Source: Pedobacter ginsengisoli (GTDB lineage: Bacteria; Bacteroidota; Bacteroidia; Sphingobacteriales; Sphingobacteriaceae). Taken from it: 64,000 nucleotides of DNA. Positions 26,169 to 35,537 of the stretch are shown here, one piece after another. The stretch covers positions 806,001-870,000 of the forward strand of contig NZ_JASSYX010000003.1 of assembly GCF_030244015.1 (NCBI RefSeq), read 5' to 3'. Made by a program: the position numbers and the translations under genes. The notes under the pieces were generated by a model. That model did not search any database and had not been told where the DNA came from. It worked only from the letters and a program-made list of their open reading frames with translations. Every line of letters begins with the position of its first letter. Position 1 is the stretch's first letter.

Positions 26169-28133
26169 CTATTTTAATATAACTGAACCCAGGAATTTGG
26201 AGATCTCTTTTTCCACACCTTTGATGAATGAATAGCGCTGCATCAGGATTTCCTGGTTGGTGCTGTCCTCTTCTGTTTTGATTTCCTGCAGCAGGCTCAG
26301 GAGCATCCGGTCGACTTTACGCTTTTTTAGATGAAATATGCCGCCAAGGATGGTTGCCTTAAGATTTACCGTTTCGTCTCTGACATAGATCTGGTGCTTA
26401 TTGTACCAGTTGTCGCTAAGTGTGTAAGGTGAAGTGGAAAGCGTTATGGCCAGGTCCTGGATCTCCCTGTCCTCACTTTTTATAAATTGATTGGCCACAG
26501 GCAGATGTCCGTTTTCAATCTCCTCTCTGTAAATATCTATGATCCGTTTGCACAGGGCATCTTCAAAGGTAACGTCAGACAGGTTCTGCATGATGAATGA
26601 ACCGATGTACATGTTATCGATCTTGTCCCAGTTGACCAGTTCATGCCCGAAGGCCAGAAGCAGACGGACAATTTCTCTTTCCTGAATCTGGTCATTGTCG
26701 GGCGCAGCCTCAGGAGCAAGTGCTGCTCCGGGATCCGGATTTTCAAACAGGTTGTCTGGCGGGCCGTCCTGATAAGGGTTTTGAAACTGCTGGGATTGCG
26801 CATTGTTGGTATTGCTGCTTTTTTTGAACTTCGCAGCCCTGATCTTATTGAGCTCAGACAAAAGCGTTCTTTCCTCTATCTGCAGCAGACCGCTGCATTC
26901 CCGGATGAAAACTGACGCTTTAATGTCATCGGGTATTTTGGCGATGCTTTCGACAATATCGCGGATGATGCCAGCTCTTTTGATCGGGTCTGTACCTGCC
27001 TCTTTAAGGAGAATGCTGGCTTTATAGAGTATAAAATCCTTTCGGGTGTTTTCAATGTACTTCTTAAACTCACCGGAACCTACATGGTGCATATAGGAAT
27101 CCGGATCATGGCCGTCAGGGAAAAGCACCACTTTTACATTGAGGCCTTCCTCAAGGATCATGTCCAGTCCCCGCAGGGAGGCTTTAATCCCCGCGGCATC
27201 CCCGTCATAAAGTATGGTTACGTTTTGAGTGAACCTGCCGATCAGCCGGATCTGTTCGGTGGTCAGCGAAGTTCCTGAGGAGGCGACGACATTCTCTATT
27301 CCAGCCTGATGCACGGAAAGGACGTCTGCATAACCTTCCACCAGGTAGCAATTGTCTGCATCCCTGATGGCCTTCTTGGCATGAAAGAGGCCATAAAGAA
27401 CGTTTGATTTGTGATAGATCTCGCTTTCGGGAGAGTTTACGTATTTCGGAACGTTCTTATCCGTCTTGAGCGTGCGTCCGCCGAAACCGATAATGCGTCC
27501 TGTAAAATTGTGGATAGGGAACATAACCCGACCCCTGAACCTGTCATACAGTTTGCCCTTATCATTTCTGATGGCCAGTCCGGTCCTTTCCAGGTAGTCT
27601 TCCTTATGTCCCGCAGCAACCGAGCTCTGGATCAGCGCATCCCAGACGTCGGGTGAATAGCCCAGCTGAAACTTTTTGACAATATCCTCCCTGAACCCAC
27701 GCTCTTTAAAATAGCTGAGGCCTATGGCACGTCCTTCTTCGCCCGTCCAGAGCTCATTCGCAAAATAATTTGCAGCATACTCAGAAACAATGTAGAGACT
27801 CTCCCTGGCGTTTTGCGCTTCTATATTCTGGGGCGACTGCGCAATTTCCTCGACCTCAATATTGTACTTGTTGGCCAGGTATTTCAGTGCCTCCGGATAG
27901 GAATATTTTTCATGGTCCATAATGAAATGGACAGAATCTCCACCCTTGCCGCAGCCAAAACATTTATAAATTCCCTTTGCTACAGAAACATGGAACGAAG
28001 GTGTCTTTTCATTGTGAAAAGGGCAATTACCGATTAAACTGGACCCACGCTTTTTTAAAGGCACAAAATCACCTACCACCTCCTCTATACGGGCGGTGTC
28101 CATGATTTTGCCTATGGTGTCCTGGTTAATCAA
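26169..28133 (-). CDS. dnaG: DNA primase
   Basis: A 654-residue replication primase. The N-terminal zinc-binding domain has the CHC2 pattern (NCPFHNEKTPSFHV...YKCFGCGKGGD, about 35-62). The catalytic core contains FRGRVMFPIHNFTGRIIGFGGR and the TOPRIM domain, with EGYADVLSVHQAGIENVVA (Glu acid) and LYDGDAAG (DxD metal residues). The C-terminal 200 residues form the helicase-interaction region, preceded by a low-complexity Asn/Gln/Pro linker (about 425-475). It makes RNA primers with DnaB helicase. It is monocistronic at the 5' end and followed directly by yraN. Confidence 0.97.
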   Translation of the reverse strand: MINQDTIGKIMDTARIEEVVGDFVPLKKRGSSLIGNCPFHNEKTPSFHVSVAKGIYKCFGCGKGGDSVHFIMDHEKYSYPEALKYLANKYNIEVEEIAQSPQNIEAQNARESLYIVSEYAANYFANELWTGEEGRAIGLSYFKERGFREDIVKKFQLGYSPDVWDALIQSSVAAGHKEDYLERTGLAIRNDKGKLYDRFRGRVMFPIHNFTGRIIGFGGRTLKTDKNVPKYVNSPESEIYHKSNVLYGLFHAKKAIRDADNCYLVEGYADVLSVHQAGIENVVASSGTSLTTEQIRLIGRFTQNVTILYDGDAAGIKASLRGLDMILEEGLNVKVVLFPDGHDPDSYMHHVGSGEFKKYIENTRKDFILYKASILLKEAGTDPIKRAGIIRDIVESIAKIPDDIKASVFIRECSGLLQIEERTLLSELNKIRAAKFKKSSNTNNAQSQQFQNPYQDGPPDNLFENPDPGAALAPEAAPDNDQIQEREIVRLLLAFGHELVNWDKIDNMYIGSFIMQNLSDVTFEDALCKRIIDIYREEIENGHLPVANQFIKSEDREIQDLAITLSTSPYTLSDNWYNKHQIYVRDETVNLKATILGGIFHLKKRKVDRMLLSLLQEIKTEEDSTNQEILMQRYSFIKGVEKEISKFLGSVILK

Positions 28134-28164
28134 CTTGCTTGTACATTAAAATCCGGTGAAACTT

Positions 28165-28830
28165 TTATTGGACCAGTGGAAGTAAATTGTCCGCCAGCGT
28201 CTGGTTTCCCTTAGCGTTCAGGTGCACGCCGTCGGAAGTGAGGATGCCTTTTTCTTTGTCTTCTATATTATTCTCCGCATTGTATGTTTTAAATATAGTC
28301 CTCAGGTCGCAAAGCGGCAGGTTGTTTTTTGCTGCGATGTCCCTGATGGCACCTGAATATTTATCGAGGTCAGCATCCATTTCATTGGCATTGTTTTTCT
28401 TCTCACCGATCACAGCAGGGGTACACAATACCACTTTGGCTCCGTTAGCGCGGATCTTTTTGATCAGCGCTTCGTAAAAACGGATGAATTTATCATAATC
28501 GGTACCGGTTCTGCTGGATTGCTTATGCCACACATCGTTTACACCAATATAGATCACGACTACATCGGGCTTTTTATTCAGCACATCATCTTCCATACGC
28601 AGGTACAGGTCATATACCTTATTTCCTCCGATGCCGGCACCTATCACCTCGTATTTGGACGAATCGAGTGCTTTTTTTATGAGATCCACATAACCTCCGG
28701 GCTTCACGCCTGCCTGGGTTATGGAATCTCCAAAAAAGATGATCTTTTTAGGCTTCAGGTTCATGGCAGACAAGAGCAGTATCATGGCAAATGCAGAAAA
28801 TAAGGCTATAGGTTTCAATAAGGTTTTCAT
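28165..28830 (-). CDS. Secreted SGNH/GDSL hydrolase
   Basis: A 221-residue protein with an N-terminal hydrophobic signal (about 7-24). The SGNH blocks are in order: FFGDSITQAG (Ser, block I), GAGIGGNKV (Gly, block II), IGVNDVWH (Asn, block III) and the C-terminal SDGVHLNAKG (Asp and His, block V). Such enzymes are esterases or lipases, often on polysaccharides or lysophospholipids; the substrate cannot be told. It lies 31 bases upstream of dnaG on the same strand and may be co-transcribed with it. Confidence 0.9.
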   Translation of the reverse strand: MKTLLKPIALFSAFAMILLLSAMNLKPKKIIFFGDSITQAGVKPGGYVDLIKKALDSSKYEVIGAGIGGNKVYDLYLRMEDDVLNKKPDVVVIYIGVNDVWHKQSSRTGTDYDKFIRFYEALIKKIRANGAKVVLCTPAVIGEKKNNANEMDADLDKYSGAIRDIAAKNNLPLCDLRTIFKTYNAENNIEDKEKGILTSDGVHLNAKGNQTLADNLLPLVQ

Positions 28831-28871
28831 ACTTATGTTTTTGATTTTATTTACCTCACGAAGTTAAAAAA

Positions 28872-29819
28872 TTACTTGCCTTTTCCAAGATGGTAATCCT
28901 TATGTACAATTAAAAAACTTGCCCTTTCTTCTTTCTTGAAGGGATAATCCCAGTTGCCCTGGTAAGTAATTTTGGCTGGCAGTTTCTCTTCCCCAAAGTA
29001 GCTGGTTTCGATGTTCATCTGTACATCAAAATCAAACAACAGGTTGCTGTATTTCATATCCACATAACGCCCCAGGATCTCAAAAGTGCGCTTGTCAAAA
29101 ATGGTCGTCAGCTCCTTGATCATCAGCCCTTTTTTTGTGCTGTTGCTCAGGTCTTTCTTTACCGTCACCTTAAACCAGTAAACCGGTATGGAATCCAGGT
29201 AGGTGCCGCTTTGATAAGCATAATCATAATATTGCCGCATATTGGCTGTAAAGATCTGTGTCTTGCTGCCAATGAAGGGCAATCCTTTAATTGGCCTGCC
29301 GGGCGCAAAGATCAGGGTCTTTAATTTATCCTTATAGCTTTCATTGGTATCTCCCGCTTTGCCCGCAATCATAGGGCCTTCAGCGACAAATCCGGTCTGG
29401 TAAGCATTCATAAAGATGTAGTCGAACATCTCCAGGGTGTACAGCTGGTATTTGCCATTCTTTTTATACACATTTCCCGTATCCCGTTTGGCCAGATACT
29501 CCATTTTCTTTACGCCTTCATTGGTATGCCTGATCTTACGGTAAATGCGCCCGTCGACCTTATTCCTTTTGTTGTAAGTATAGATATTGTTCTCTGCGAT
29601 GAAGTTGTATTTTTTCATGTTCCTGAACGCCTGGTAAAAACTATTGTCGCTGATGATGGCATTGATAAAGGTTTCTACACCAAATTTCTGCGCTTTGATA
29701 TTGATTACAGAGTCCAGTTGTATGGTTTTAATGGTATCAGGATTGAACCTGTTAATCTCCTGGGCTATACTACTCTGAATATAAAATATCATCAACGCCG
29801 CCCAAAGTAATTTTTTCAT
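28872..29819 (-). CDS. Hypothetical secreted protein
   Basis: A 315-residue protein with a clear signal peptide (MKKLLWAALMIFYIQSSIAQ). I do not recognise the family. The middle is rich in Tyr/Lys (YKKNGKYQLYTLEMFDYIF), and the C-terminal half has alternating strand-like stretches (IPVYWFKVTVKK, IFDKRTFEILGRYVDMKYS, FDFDVQMNIETSY) that recall LolA/lipoprotein-sorting-type or DUF5686-like beta structures. No catalytic or metal motif is visible. It sits between the SGNH hydrolase (41 bases) and a 118-base gap with a degenerate palindrome. Confidence 0.7.
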   Translation of the reverse strand: MKKLLWAALMIFYIQSSIAQEINRFNPDTIKTIQLDSVINIKAQKFGVETFINAIISDNSFYQAFRNMKKYNFIAENNIYTYNKRNKVDGRIYRKIRHTNEGVKKMEYLAKRDTGNVYKKNGKYQLYTLEMFDYIFMNAYQTGFVAEGPMIAGKAGDTNESYKDKLKTLIFAPGRPIKGLPFIGSKTQIFTANMRQYYDYAYQSGTYLDSIPVYWFKVTVKKDLSNSTKKGLMIKELTTIFDKRTFEILGRYVDMKYSNLLFDFDVQMNIETSYFGEEKLPAKITYQGNWDYPFKKEERASFLIVHKDYHLGKGK

Positions 29820-29841
29820 CTATTTTAATTTTGTATACGGT

Positions 29842-29900
29842 CGTCATCCCAAATTCATTTTACTGCGTAGCTTTCCGCTGCGCTACAGGTCAGGATGGCG
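29842..29900. repeat. Degenerate REP-like palindrome
   Basis: CGTCATCC (29842) pairs with GGATGGCG (29893-29900) with one wobble, and an inner GCGTAGC/GCTGCGC stem lies between. It resembles a decayed form of the 35050-35131 palindrome, which also starts CGTCATCC. Confidence 0.4.
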
Positions 29901-29937
29901 TGTGTATTATCAGGATACATGTATATTCATAGAAAGC

Positions 29938-31125
29938 TTAATTGCCCAGCTGCTTCAGTGCGATATACGACATTAACCCGGTAGATACCTTTAGCGCATC
30001 CTCATCCACATCAAACCTTGGTGTATGTACGGAGTAACAAGTGTCCTTTTCTTTATTGCCGGTACCCAGCCTGTAGAAACAGGCATCGGTAACCTGCGAA
30101 TAATAGGCAAAATCCTCAGCTGCCATCCAGATGTCCAGATCTATCACATTCTCTTTACCGAGGTAATCTTCGGCGTAAGCACGCGCACTGGCGGTCAGTT
30201 TTTCTTCGTTGATCAGGTATGGGTAGCCATCCATGATCCTGAATTCACAGCTGCCGCCCATACTTTCAGCTATTCCTTCTGCCATTTTTTTCATCAGCAG
30301 TTTGGCCTCTTTGCGCCATTCTTCGTTGAGTGTCCTGAAAGTACCTTCTATTTTTACTTCATTTGGGATGATGTTGGTCGCACCATTTGCGATCACTTTC
30401 CCAAAAGAGAGTACGGAAGGCAGACGCGGATCAGCGTTCCTGCTCACAATTTGCTGCAAAGCTATAATGATGTGCGATGCAATCAGCACCGGATCAATGT
30501 TCTGATGCGGCTGCGCACCGTGCCCGCCTTTGCCATGTACCGTCACATAAAGTTCATCAGTGGAAGCCATATAAATACCTGATCTGAAGCCTACTTTGCC
30601 GGCGTCGATCAGCGGCATGACATGCTGGCCAACAATGTGCTGTGGCTTAGGGTTTTCAAGCACGCCTTCTTTAATCATGATGCTTGCGCCACCCGGAAGC
30701 AACTCCTCTGCGGGCTGAAAGATCAGTTTGACCGTGCCGCCGAATTCAGCCTTCAGGCTGTTCAGTATAAATGCGGTACCCAGCAAAGAAGAACTGTGCA
30801 CATCATGCCCGCAGGCATGCATCACACCATTATTCTTTGAAGTGTAAGGTTTTTCATTTGCCTCCAGTATGGGCAGGGCATCCATGTCTGCGCGCAGCGC
30901 AATGATCTTGTCTGAAGGCAATTCTCCTTCAATCAATCCCACCACACCTGTATTTGCCATTTCCGTAAAAGGAATCCCCCAGTCCGTTAATAGCTTCTTG
31001 ATAAAAGCGGAAGTTTCATACTCGTGAAAGGACAGTTCCGGATTGGCGTGAATATGCCGGCGATACCCGACTACCTGTTCAAATATATCACTTGAAAGGT
31101 GCTGGATCTTATCTTTATTTATCAT
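29938..31125 (-). CDS. M20-family amidohydrolase/metallopeptidase
   Basis: A 395-residue cytosolic di-zinc enzyme of the M20D type (hippurate/N-acyl-amino-acid amidohydrolases). Motifs are ALRADMDALPI (about 76-86), HACGHDVHSSSLLG (about 103-116, metal-binding His/Asp), FQPAEELLPGGA (catalytic Glu pair), a lid-domain GGHGAQPHQNIDPV, and a C-terminal AAEDFAYYSQ (metal Glu). It removes N-acyl groups from amino acids or similar amides; the exact substrate is unknown. Its start overlaps the SPOR gene's end by 11 bases, so the two are probably translated together downstream of secA. Confidence 0.9.
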   Translation of the reverse strand: MINKDKIQHLSSDIFEQVVGYRRHIHANPELSFHEYETSAFIKKLLTDWGIPFTEMANTGVVGLIEGELPSDKIIALRADMDALPILEANEKPYTSKNNGVMHACGHDVHSSSLLGTAFILNSLKAEFGGTVKLIFQPAEELLPGGASIMIKEGVLENPKPQHIVGQHVMPLIDAGKVGFRSGIYMASTDELYVTVHGKGGHGAQPHQNIDPVLIASHIIIALQQIVSRNADPRLPSVLSFGKVIANGATNIIPNEVKIEGTFRTLNEEWRKEAKLLMKKMAEGIAESMGGSCEFRIMDGYPYLINEEKLTASARAYAEDYLGKENVIDLDIWMAAEDFAYYSQVTDACFYRLGTGNKEKDTCYSVHTPRFDVDEDALKVSTGLMSYIALKQLGN

Positions 31126-31555
31126 TTTCGTATTCTAAATTAGGTGCATTAATTTTCTCCCTGAAGATAAAAAGAGTGGGAAATTCGGGCCTGAGCTCAT
31201 TCATCAGACGCTGCGCCTCCAGCCGGGTTCTGAAATCTCCTGCGCGCAGGTAATAATTGGGCTCCTTGTAGGTGATATAAGTATTTAAAGTCGGGTATAG
31301 GGATTTGAATTTGGCCTGCTGACTAAAAACCTCTCTTCTGTCAGAACCATAAAACACCTGTACCCGGTAGCCCACCTGAGAAACCACAGCTCCGGGTTTT
31401 ACGGTTCCGCTTCCCGAAGGCATGTTGTTCAGCACGATCCTTTTAGCGATCAGGCTGTCTATCATCGGGTCTTTCACTATGGTGACCACTCCCCTGGACT
31501 GCGCGAACGCGCCAGCAGCAAAAAAACAAAACACACAGGTAATCGCTATTCTCAT
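31115..31555 (-). CDS. SPOR-domain secreted protein
   Basis: I chose Met at 31555 (146 residues) because it gives a clean signal peptide (MRIAITCVFCFFAAGAFAQ); a start at 31606 would add 17 basic or Phe-rich residues. The mature protein ends in a SPOR domain (about 75-140): VGYRVQVFYGSDRREVFSQQ, then NTYITYKEPNYYLRAGDF and RTRLEAQRLMNELRPEFP. SPOR domains bind denuded peptidoglycan at septa, so a cell-envelope or division role is likely. It lies between secA and the overlapping M20 gene. Confidence 0.85.
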   Translation of the reverse strand: MRIAITCVFCFFAAGAFAQSRGVVTIVKDPMIDSLIAKRIVLNNMPSGSGTVKPGAVVSQVGYRVQVFYGSDRREVFSQQAKFKSLYPTLNTYITYKEPNYYLRAGDFRTRLEAQRLMNELRPEFPTLFIFREKINAPNLEYENDK

Positions 31556-31625
31556 GAGCCGGGATTTAAAAAAGAATGCCGGGTTCTTTTTTACAAAACT
31601 CGGCATTCTATACGTTTATTACAAA

Positions 31626-34600
31626 TTACAAACCTGCACCATGGCAATTTTTGTATTTCTTACCACTTCCGCAAGGGCAGGGTTCGTTTCTTCCGATCGT
31701 AACTTCCTTACGGACCGGCTGCTGAGGAATCGGTTCACGGGTATCTTCCATTTCCGGCATACCTGTCTGTGACGCCTGTGAAAACTCGGGTTTAGACATC
31801 TTCAATCTGCTTGGAGCGGGCCTCGGGGCCTGCGCTTCTCTTACGTCATTGGGATCTGTCTGTACCGGAATCCCTCCTTTGAACAGGAAGCTGACCACTT
31901 CTTTATTTACCGCATTCAGCATGTTTTTGAACAGGTTAAACGCTTCCATTTTATAAATGATCAAAGGGTCCTTTTGCTCATAAACCGCATTCTGAACAGA
32001 CTGCTTCAGCTCGTCCATTTCACGCAGGTGCTCTTTCCAGGATTCATCGATCAAAGCAAGCACGATGGTTTTCTCAAATGACTTGGTCACTTCGCGGCCG
32101 CCATTATCTATCGCTTTTTTCAGTCCTACCGGAACCTGTATGTGACGCACACCATCGGTAAACGGAACGATGATCTGTTCAATCTGCTCACCACGCTCCG
32201 CAAATACCTGTTTCAGGACCGGCATGGCCTGGTCTGTGATCGCATCAGATTTTCTCACGTAAAATGAGGTTACCTCTTCAAATAACTTATCCGTCAGTGG
32301 ATGAATTCCTTTCGACGCAAATTCATTCTCATCAATTGAAGTATCTGCAGAGAAATTCTTAATCACTTCCAGCTTAAATCCTTCATAGTTACCGGCCTCT
32401 TTGTATTCCGATACGATATCTTCAGCAACATCAAACACCATATTGCTCATGTCTACATCCAGACGCTCACCAAACAAGGCGTTTCTGCGTTTAGCGTAGA
32501 TCACTGAACGCTGGGAGTTCATCACATCATCATATTCCAGCAAGCGCTTGCGGATCCCAAAGTTATTTTCCTCTACTTTCTTCTGTGCACGTTCTATGGA
32601 TTTGGTGATCATTGAGTGCTGGATCACTTCCCCGTCTTCAATGCCCATTCTCACCATGATGTTAGAGATCCTTTCAGAACCAAATAACCTCATCAGGTTG
32701 TCTTCAAGGGACACGAAGAACTGGGACGAACCCGGGTCACCCTGGCGACCGGCACGTCCGCGCAGCTGCCTGTCTACACGACGGGATTCATGACGTTCTG
32801 TACCAACGATAGCCAGACCTCCGGCGTCTTTTACGCCAGGCCCCAATTTAATATCCGTACCACGACCGGCCATGTTGGTGGCAATGGTCACCTGACCTGC
32901 CTGACCGGCTTCGGCCACAATGTCTGCCTCTTTCTGGTGCATTTTAGCGTTCAGCACATTGTGTTTGATGCCACGCAGTTTTAGCATCCGGCTCAGCAAT
33001 TCAGAAATCTCAACAGATGTAGTACCCACCAGTACCGGACGGCCCGCTTCTGTCAGTTTTACAATCTCCTCCGCTACCGCATTGTATTTTTCACGTACGG
33101 TACGGTACACATAGTCCTGTTCATCCTTTCTGGTGATGGCCCTGTTGGTAGGTATCTCTACCACGTCCAGTTTATAGATAGACCAGAACTCACCGGCCTC
33201 CGTAGTCGCAGTACCCGTCATACCGCAAAGCTTATGGTACATCCTGAAAAAGTTCTGCAAAGTAACTGTAGCGTAAGTTTGTGAAGCATCCTCTACTTTC
33301 ACATTTTCCTTCGCCTCAATAGCCTGGTGCAGTCCGTCAGAATAACGGCGGCCATCCATGATCCGGCCTGTCTGCTCATCTACGATCTTGATCTTGCCTT
33401 CGTCAATGATGTATTCCACATCGATCTCAAACAAGGTATAGGCCTTCAGCAATTGATTTACGGAGTGGATCCGCTCAGCCTTGATCGAATAATCACGCAT
33501 CAATGCGTCTTTCTGAGCGATCTTCTCCTCACTTTCCAGCGATGATTTTTCGATCTCCGCAATCTCGGTTCCTACGTCAGGAAGCACAAAGAAATTATTG
33601 TCTTCTCCCGATTTTGTGATCAGTTCAATACCTTTTTCAGTCAGTTCAACCTGGTTGTTCTTTTCATCAATATAGAAGTAAAGCTCAGCATCAACCTTCG
33701 GCATGTTCTTGCTCTGATCAGCCATATAATGGTTCTCTGTTTTCAACAAGGTTTGTTTATTACTTCCCTCACTCAAAAATTTGATCAGCGCTTTATTTTT
33801 TGGAAGACCGCGGTGTGCACGCAATAACGCCAGGCCGCCTTCTCCTTCTTCAGTTCCGGGCTTGCCTTCATTAATTAACTTTTTTGCTTCATTTAAAGCT
33901 TTGGTCACATACTCTTTCTGCGCCGTTACCAAACGTTCAATACGTGGTTTCAACTCATGAAACTCATGCTGGTCACCAAAAGGAACCGGACCTGATATGA
34001 TCAAAGGAGTACGCGCATCATCGATCAGTACCGAATCGACCTCATCGACCATTGCAAAGTGCAGCTTGCGCTGTACGAGCTGATCAGGGGTCTGCGACAT
34101 GTTATCGCGCAGGTAATCAAATCCAAATTCATTATTGGTTCCGTAAGTAATATCGGCAAGGTAGGCATCTCTGCGTTCCTGGGAGTTTGGCTCATGCTTA
34201 TCTATGCAATCCACTTTCAGTCCGTGGAATTCAAACAAAGGACCGTTCCATTCCGAGTCACGTCGTGCCAGGTAATCGTTCACCGTTACAATGTGAACTC
34301 CCTGTCCGGCCAGCGCGTTGAGATATGCCGGCAGTGTACTCACCAGGGTCTTACCCTCACCAGTTGCCATCTCGGCGATCTTTCCTTCGTGAAGGACCAC
34401 ACCACCGATCAGCTGTACGTCGTAGTGGACCATATTCCACAATACTTCATTACCGGCAGCTTCCCATTTGTTGGCCCACAGTGCTTTGTCGCCCTGTATA
34501 GTGACATTCTTTTTACGGGCAGCGTAATCGCGGTCAAACTGGGTTGCAGTAACTTCGAGGAATTCATTTTCAGTAAAACGTCTTGAAGTTTCTTTTACCA

Positions 34601-34937
34601 CCGCAAATGCTGCGGGTAAAATGCGCTTTAAGATCACTTCCAGTTCTTTATCCCGGTCCTTAGCCAGGACATCTATCTGATCGTACAAAGCAGTTTTTTC
34701 TGCCAGTGAGAGCTGGGCGCCCTCAGCTTCAGCCTTTAAACCACTTATTTTTTCATCAATCTCGGCTAAACCCTCAGCGATAACCGATTTAAAATGTACT
34801 GTTTTATTACGGAGCTCATCATTGCTTAATGCAGCGAGCTTTGCATATTCTTCATTGATCTGGGCGACTACAGGCTGTATCAGTTTAATATCCCGATCCG
34901 ATTTGCTTCCAAATATCTTGGTTAAAAATCCTAACAT
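31626..34937 (-). CDS. secA: Preprotein translocase ATPase SecA
   Basis: A 1103-residue SecA, longer than the E. coli protein (901), as is usual in Bacteroidota. It has the Walker A region [10 protein letters not shown], the DEAD-like [31 protein letters not shown] of the second ATPase half, and the C-terminal zinc-binding SEC-C tail [13 protein letters not shown]. Insertions lie in the N-terminal and preprotein-binding regions (about 330-430). It drives export through SecYEG at the cytoplasmic membrane. The SPOR gene follows after about 70 bases; a large palindrome lies upstream. Confidence 0.97.
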   Translation of the reverse strand: MLGFLTKIFGSKSDRDIKLIQPVVAQINEEYAKLAALSNDELRNKTVHFKSVIAEGLAEIDEKISGLKAEAEGAQLSLAEKTALYDQIDVLAKDRDKELEVILKRILPAAFAVVKETSRRFTENEFLEVTATQFDRDYAARKKNVTIQGDKALWANKWEAAGNEVLWNMVHYDVQLIGGVVLHEGKIAEMATGEGKTLVSTLPAYLNALAGQGVHIVTVNDYLARRDSEWNGPLFEFHGLKVDCIDKHEPNSQERRDAYLADITYGTNNEFGFDYLRDNMSQTPDQLVQRKLHFAMVDEVDSVLIDDARTPLIISGPVPFGDQHEFHELKPRIERLVTAQKEYVTKALNEAKKLINEGKPGTEEGEGGLALLRAHRGLPKNKALIKFLSEGSNKQTLLKTENHYMADQSKNMPKVDAELYFYIDEKNNQVELTEKGIELITKSGEDNNFFVLPDVGTEIAEIEKSSLESEEKIAQKDALMRDYSIKAERIHSVNQLLKAYTLFEIDVEYIIDEGKIKIVDEQTGRIMDGRRYSDGLHQAIEAKENVKVEDASQTYATVTLQNFFRMYHKLCGMTGTATTEAGEFWSIYKLDVVEIPTNRAITRKDEQDYVYRTVREKYNAVAEEIVKLTEAGRPVLVGTTSVEISELLSRMLKLRGIKHNVLNAKMHQKEADIVAEAGQAGQVTIATNMAGRGTDIKLGPGVKDAGGLAIVGTERHESRRVDRQLRGRAGRQGDPGSSQFFVSLEDNLMRLFGSERISNIMVRMGIEDGEVIQHSMITKSIERAQKKVEENNFGIRKRLLEYDDVMNSQRSVIYAKRRNALFGERLDVDMSNMVFDVAEDIVSEYKEAGNYEGFKLEVIKNFSADTSIDENEFASKGIHPLTDKLFEEVTSFYVRKSDAITDQAMPVLKQVFAERGEQIEQIIVPFTDGVRHIQVPVGLKKAIDNGGREVTKSFEKTIVLALIDESWKEHLREMDELKQSVQNAVYEQKDPLIIYKMEAFNLFKNMLNAVNKEVVSFLFKGGIPVQTDPNDVREAQAPRPAPSRLKMSKPEFSQASQTGMPEMEDTREPIPQQPVRKEVTIGRNEPCPCGSGKKYKNCHGAGL

Positions 34938-35049
34938 CTCTTATGTTTGTTTATTAATATTATTTTTAAAATACGTTGATTTACAACAACCAGGCCAACA
35001 GGCGCTTAAGCCACATTGTCAGTTGTTGGTGTGCCTAATGTTTGTATCA

Positions 35050-35131
35050 CGTCATCCTGAATTTATTTCAGGAGCCCGGAATAGCAGAGGCTAAGGCATG
35101 TACGAGATCCTGAAATAAATTCAGGATGACG
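35050..35131. repeat. Large perfect palindrome (REP-like) between secA and a small gene
   Basis: Two 24-base arms (35050-35073 and 35108-35131) are perfect inverted repeats, beginning CGTCATCCTGAATTTATTTC, with a 34-base loop. It is probably one copy of a dispersed intergenic element. Confidence 0.85.
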
Positions 35132-35142
35132 ATAGCATTAGA

Positions 35143-35445
35143 TTAAGGGCTGTTGTTCTTGGGTTTCTCCCTTATAGCGAGGTTGGTAATGGATTGGTTG
35201 CAGGACCTGTATTTTGCGATGCGCATGACAGGCAATACTCCGATTGAGGTCAGCTCACTCGAAGATAAAAAGTAAGGATGGTGCTGATCATCAGGCTGGC
35301 TCGAACGAACATTTACCAGTTCTGTACCATTGTGCTGTTTATTGCAGTATTTTTCGGTAATGAGCCTTAACCCCTCCACCCGCTCTGCTTTTGCCAGATG
35401 GGTCAGACTAAAAAATACAAGGGATAAGGTAACAATATGTCTCAT
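35143..35445 (-). CDS. Small secreted hypothetical protein
   Basis: A 100-residue ORF with a good signal peptide (MRHIVTLSLVFFSLTHLAKA). The mature part is rich in polar residues, with two Cys (about residues 34 and 83) that might form a disulfide; no family is recognised. Support comes from a well-formed TTTG-19-TAGATTTG promoter directly upstream, whose start site would lie a few bases before the ATG. It is divergent from purD. It could be specific to the lineage. Confidence 0.55.
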   Translation of the reverse strand: MRHIVTLSLVFFSLTHLAKAERVEGLRLITEKYCNKQHNGTELVNVRSSQPDDQHHPYFLSSSELTSIGVLPVMRIAKYRSCNQSITNLAIREKPKNNSP

Positions 35446-35453
35446 GTTGCGGG

Positions 35454-35484
35454 CAAATCTAATTTTAATCTTTTACATACCAAA
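35454..35484 (-). promoter_or_regulatory. Near-ideal promoter of the small secreted gene
   Basis: On the minus strand TTTG (35484-35481), 19 bases, then TAGATTTG (35461-35454). Both boxes and the spacing match the Bacteroidota consensus. The ATG at 35445 is nine bases after the -7 box, so the leader would be only a few bases. Confidence 0.65.
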
Positions 35485-35502
35485 ATCTATGCGGTATATT
35501 TG
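35471..35502 (+). promoter_or_regulatory. purD promoter
   Basis: TATATTTG at 35495-35502 matches TAnnTTTG; TTTT at 35471 takes the -33 place. It overlaps the divergent minus-strand promoter. The start site should be near 35508, about 30 bases before the ATG. Confidence 0.5.
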
Positions 35503-35537
35503 CCACCTTATACCAAACTTTAAAATAACATACACTC

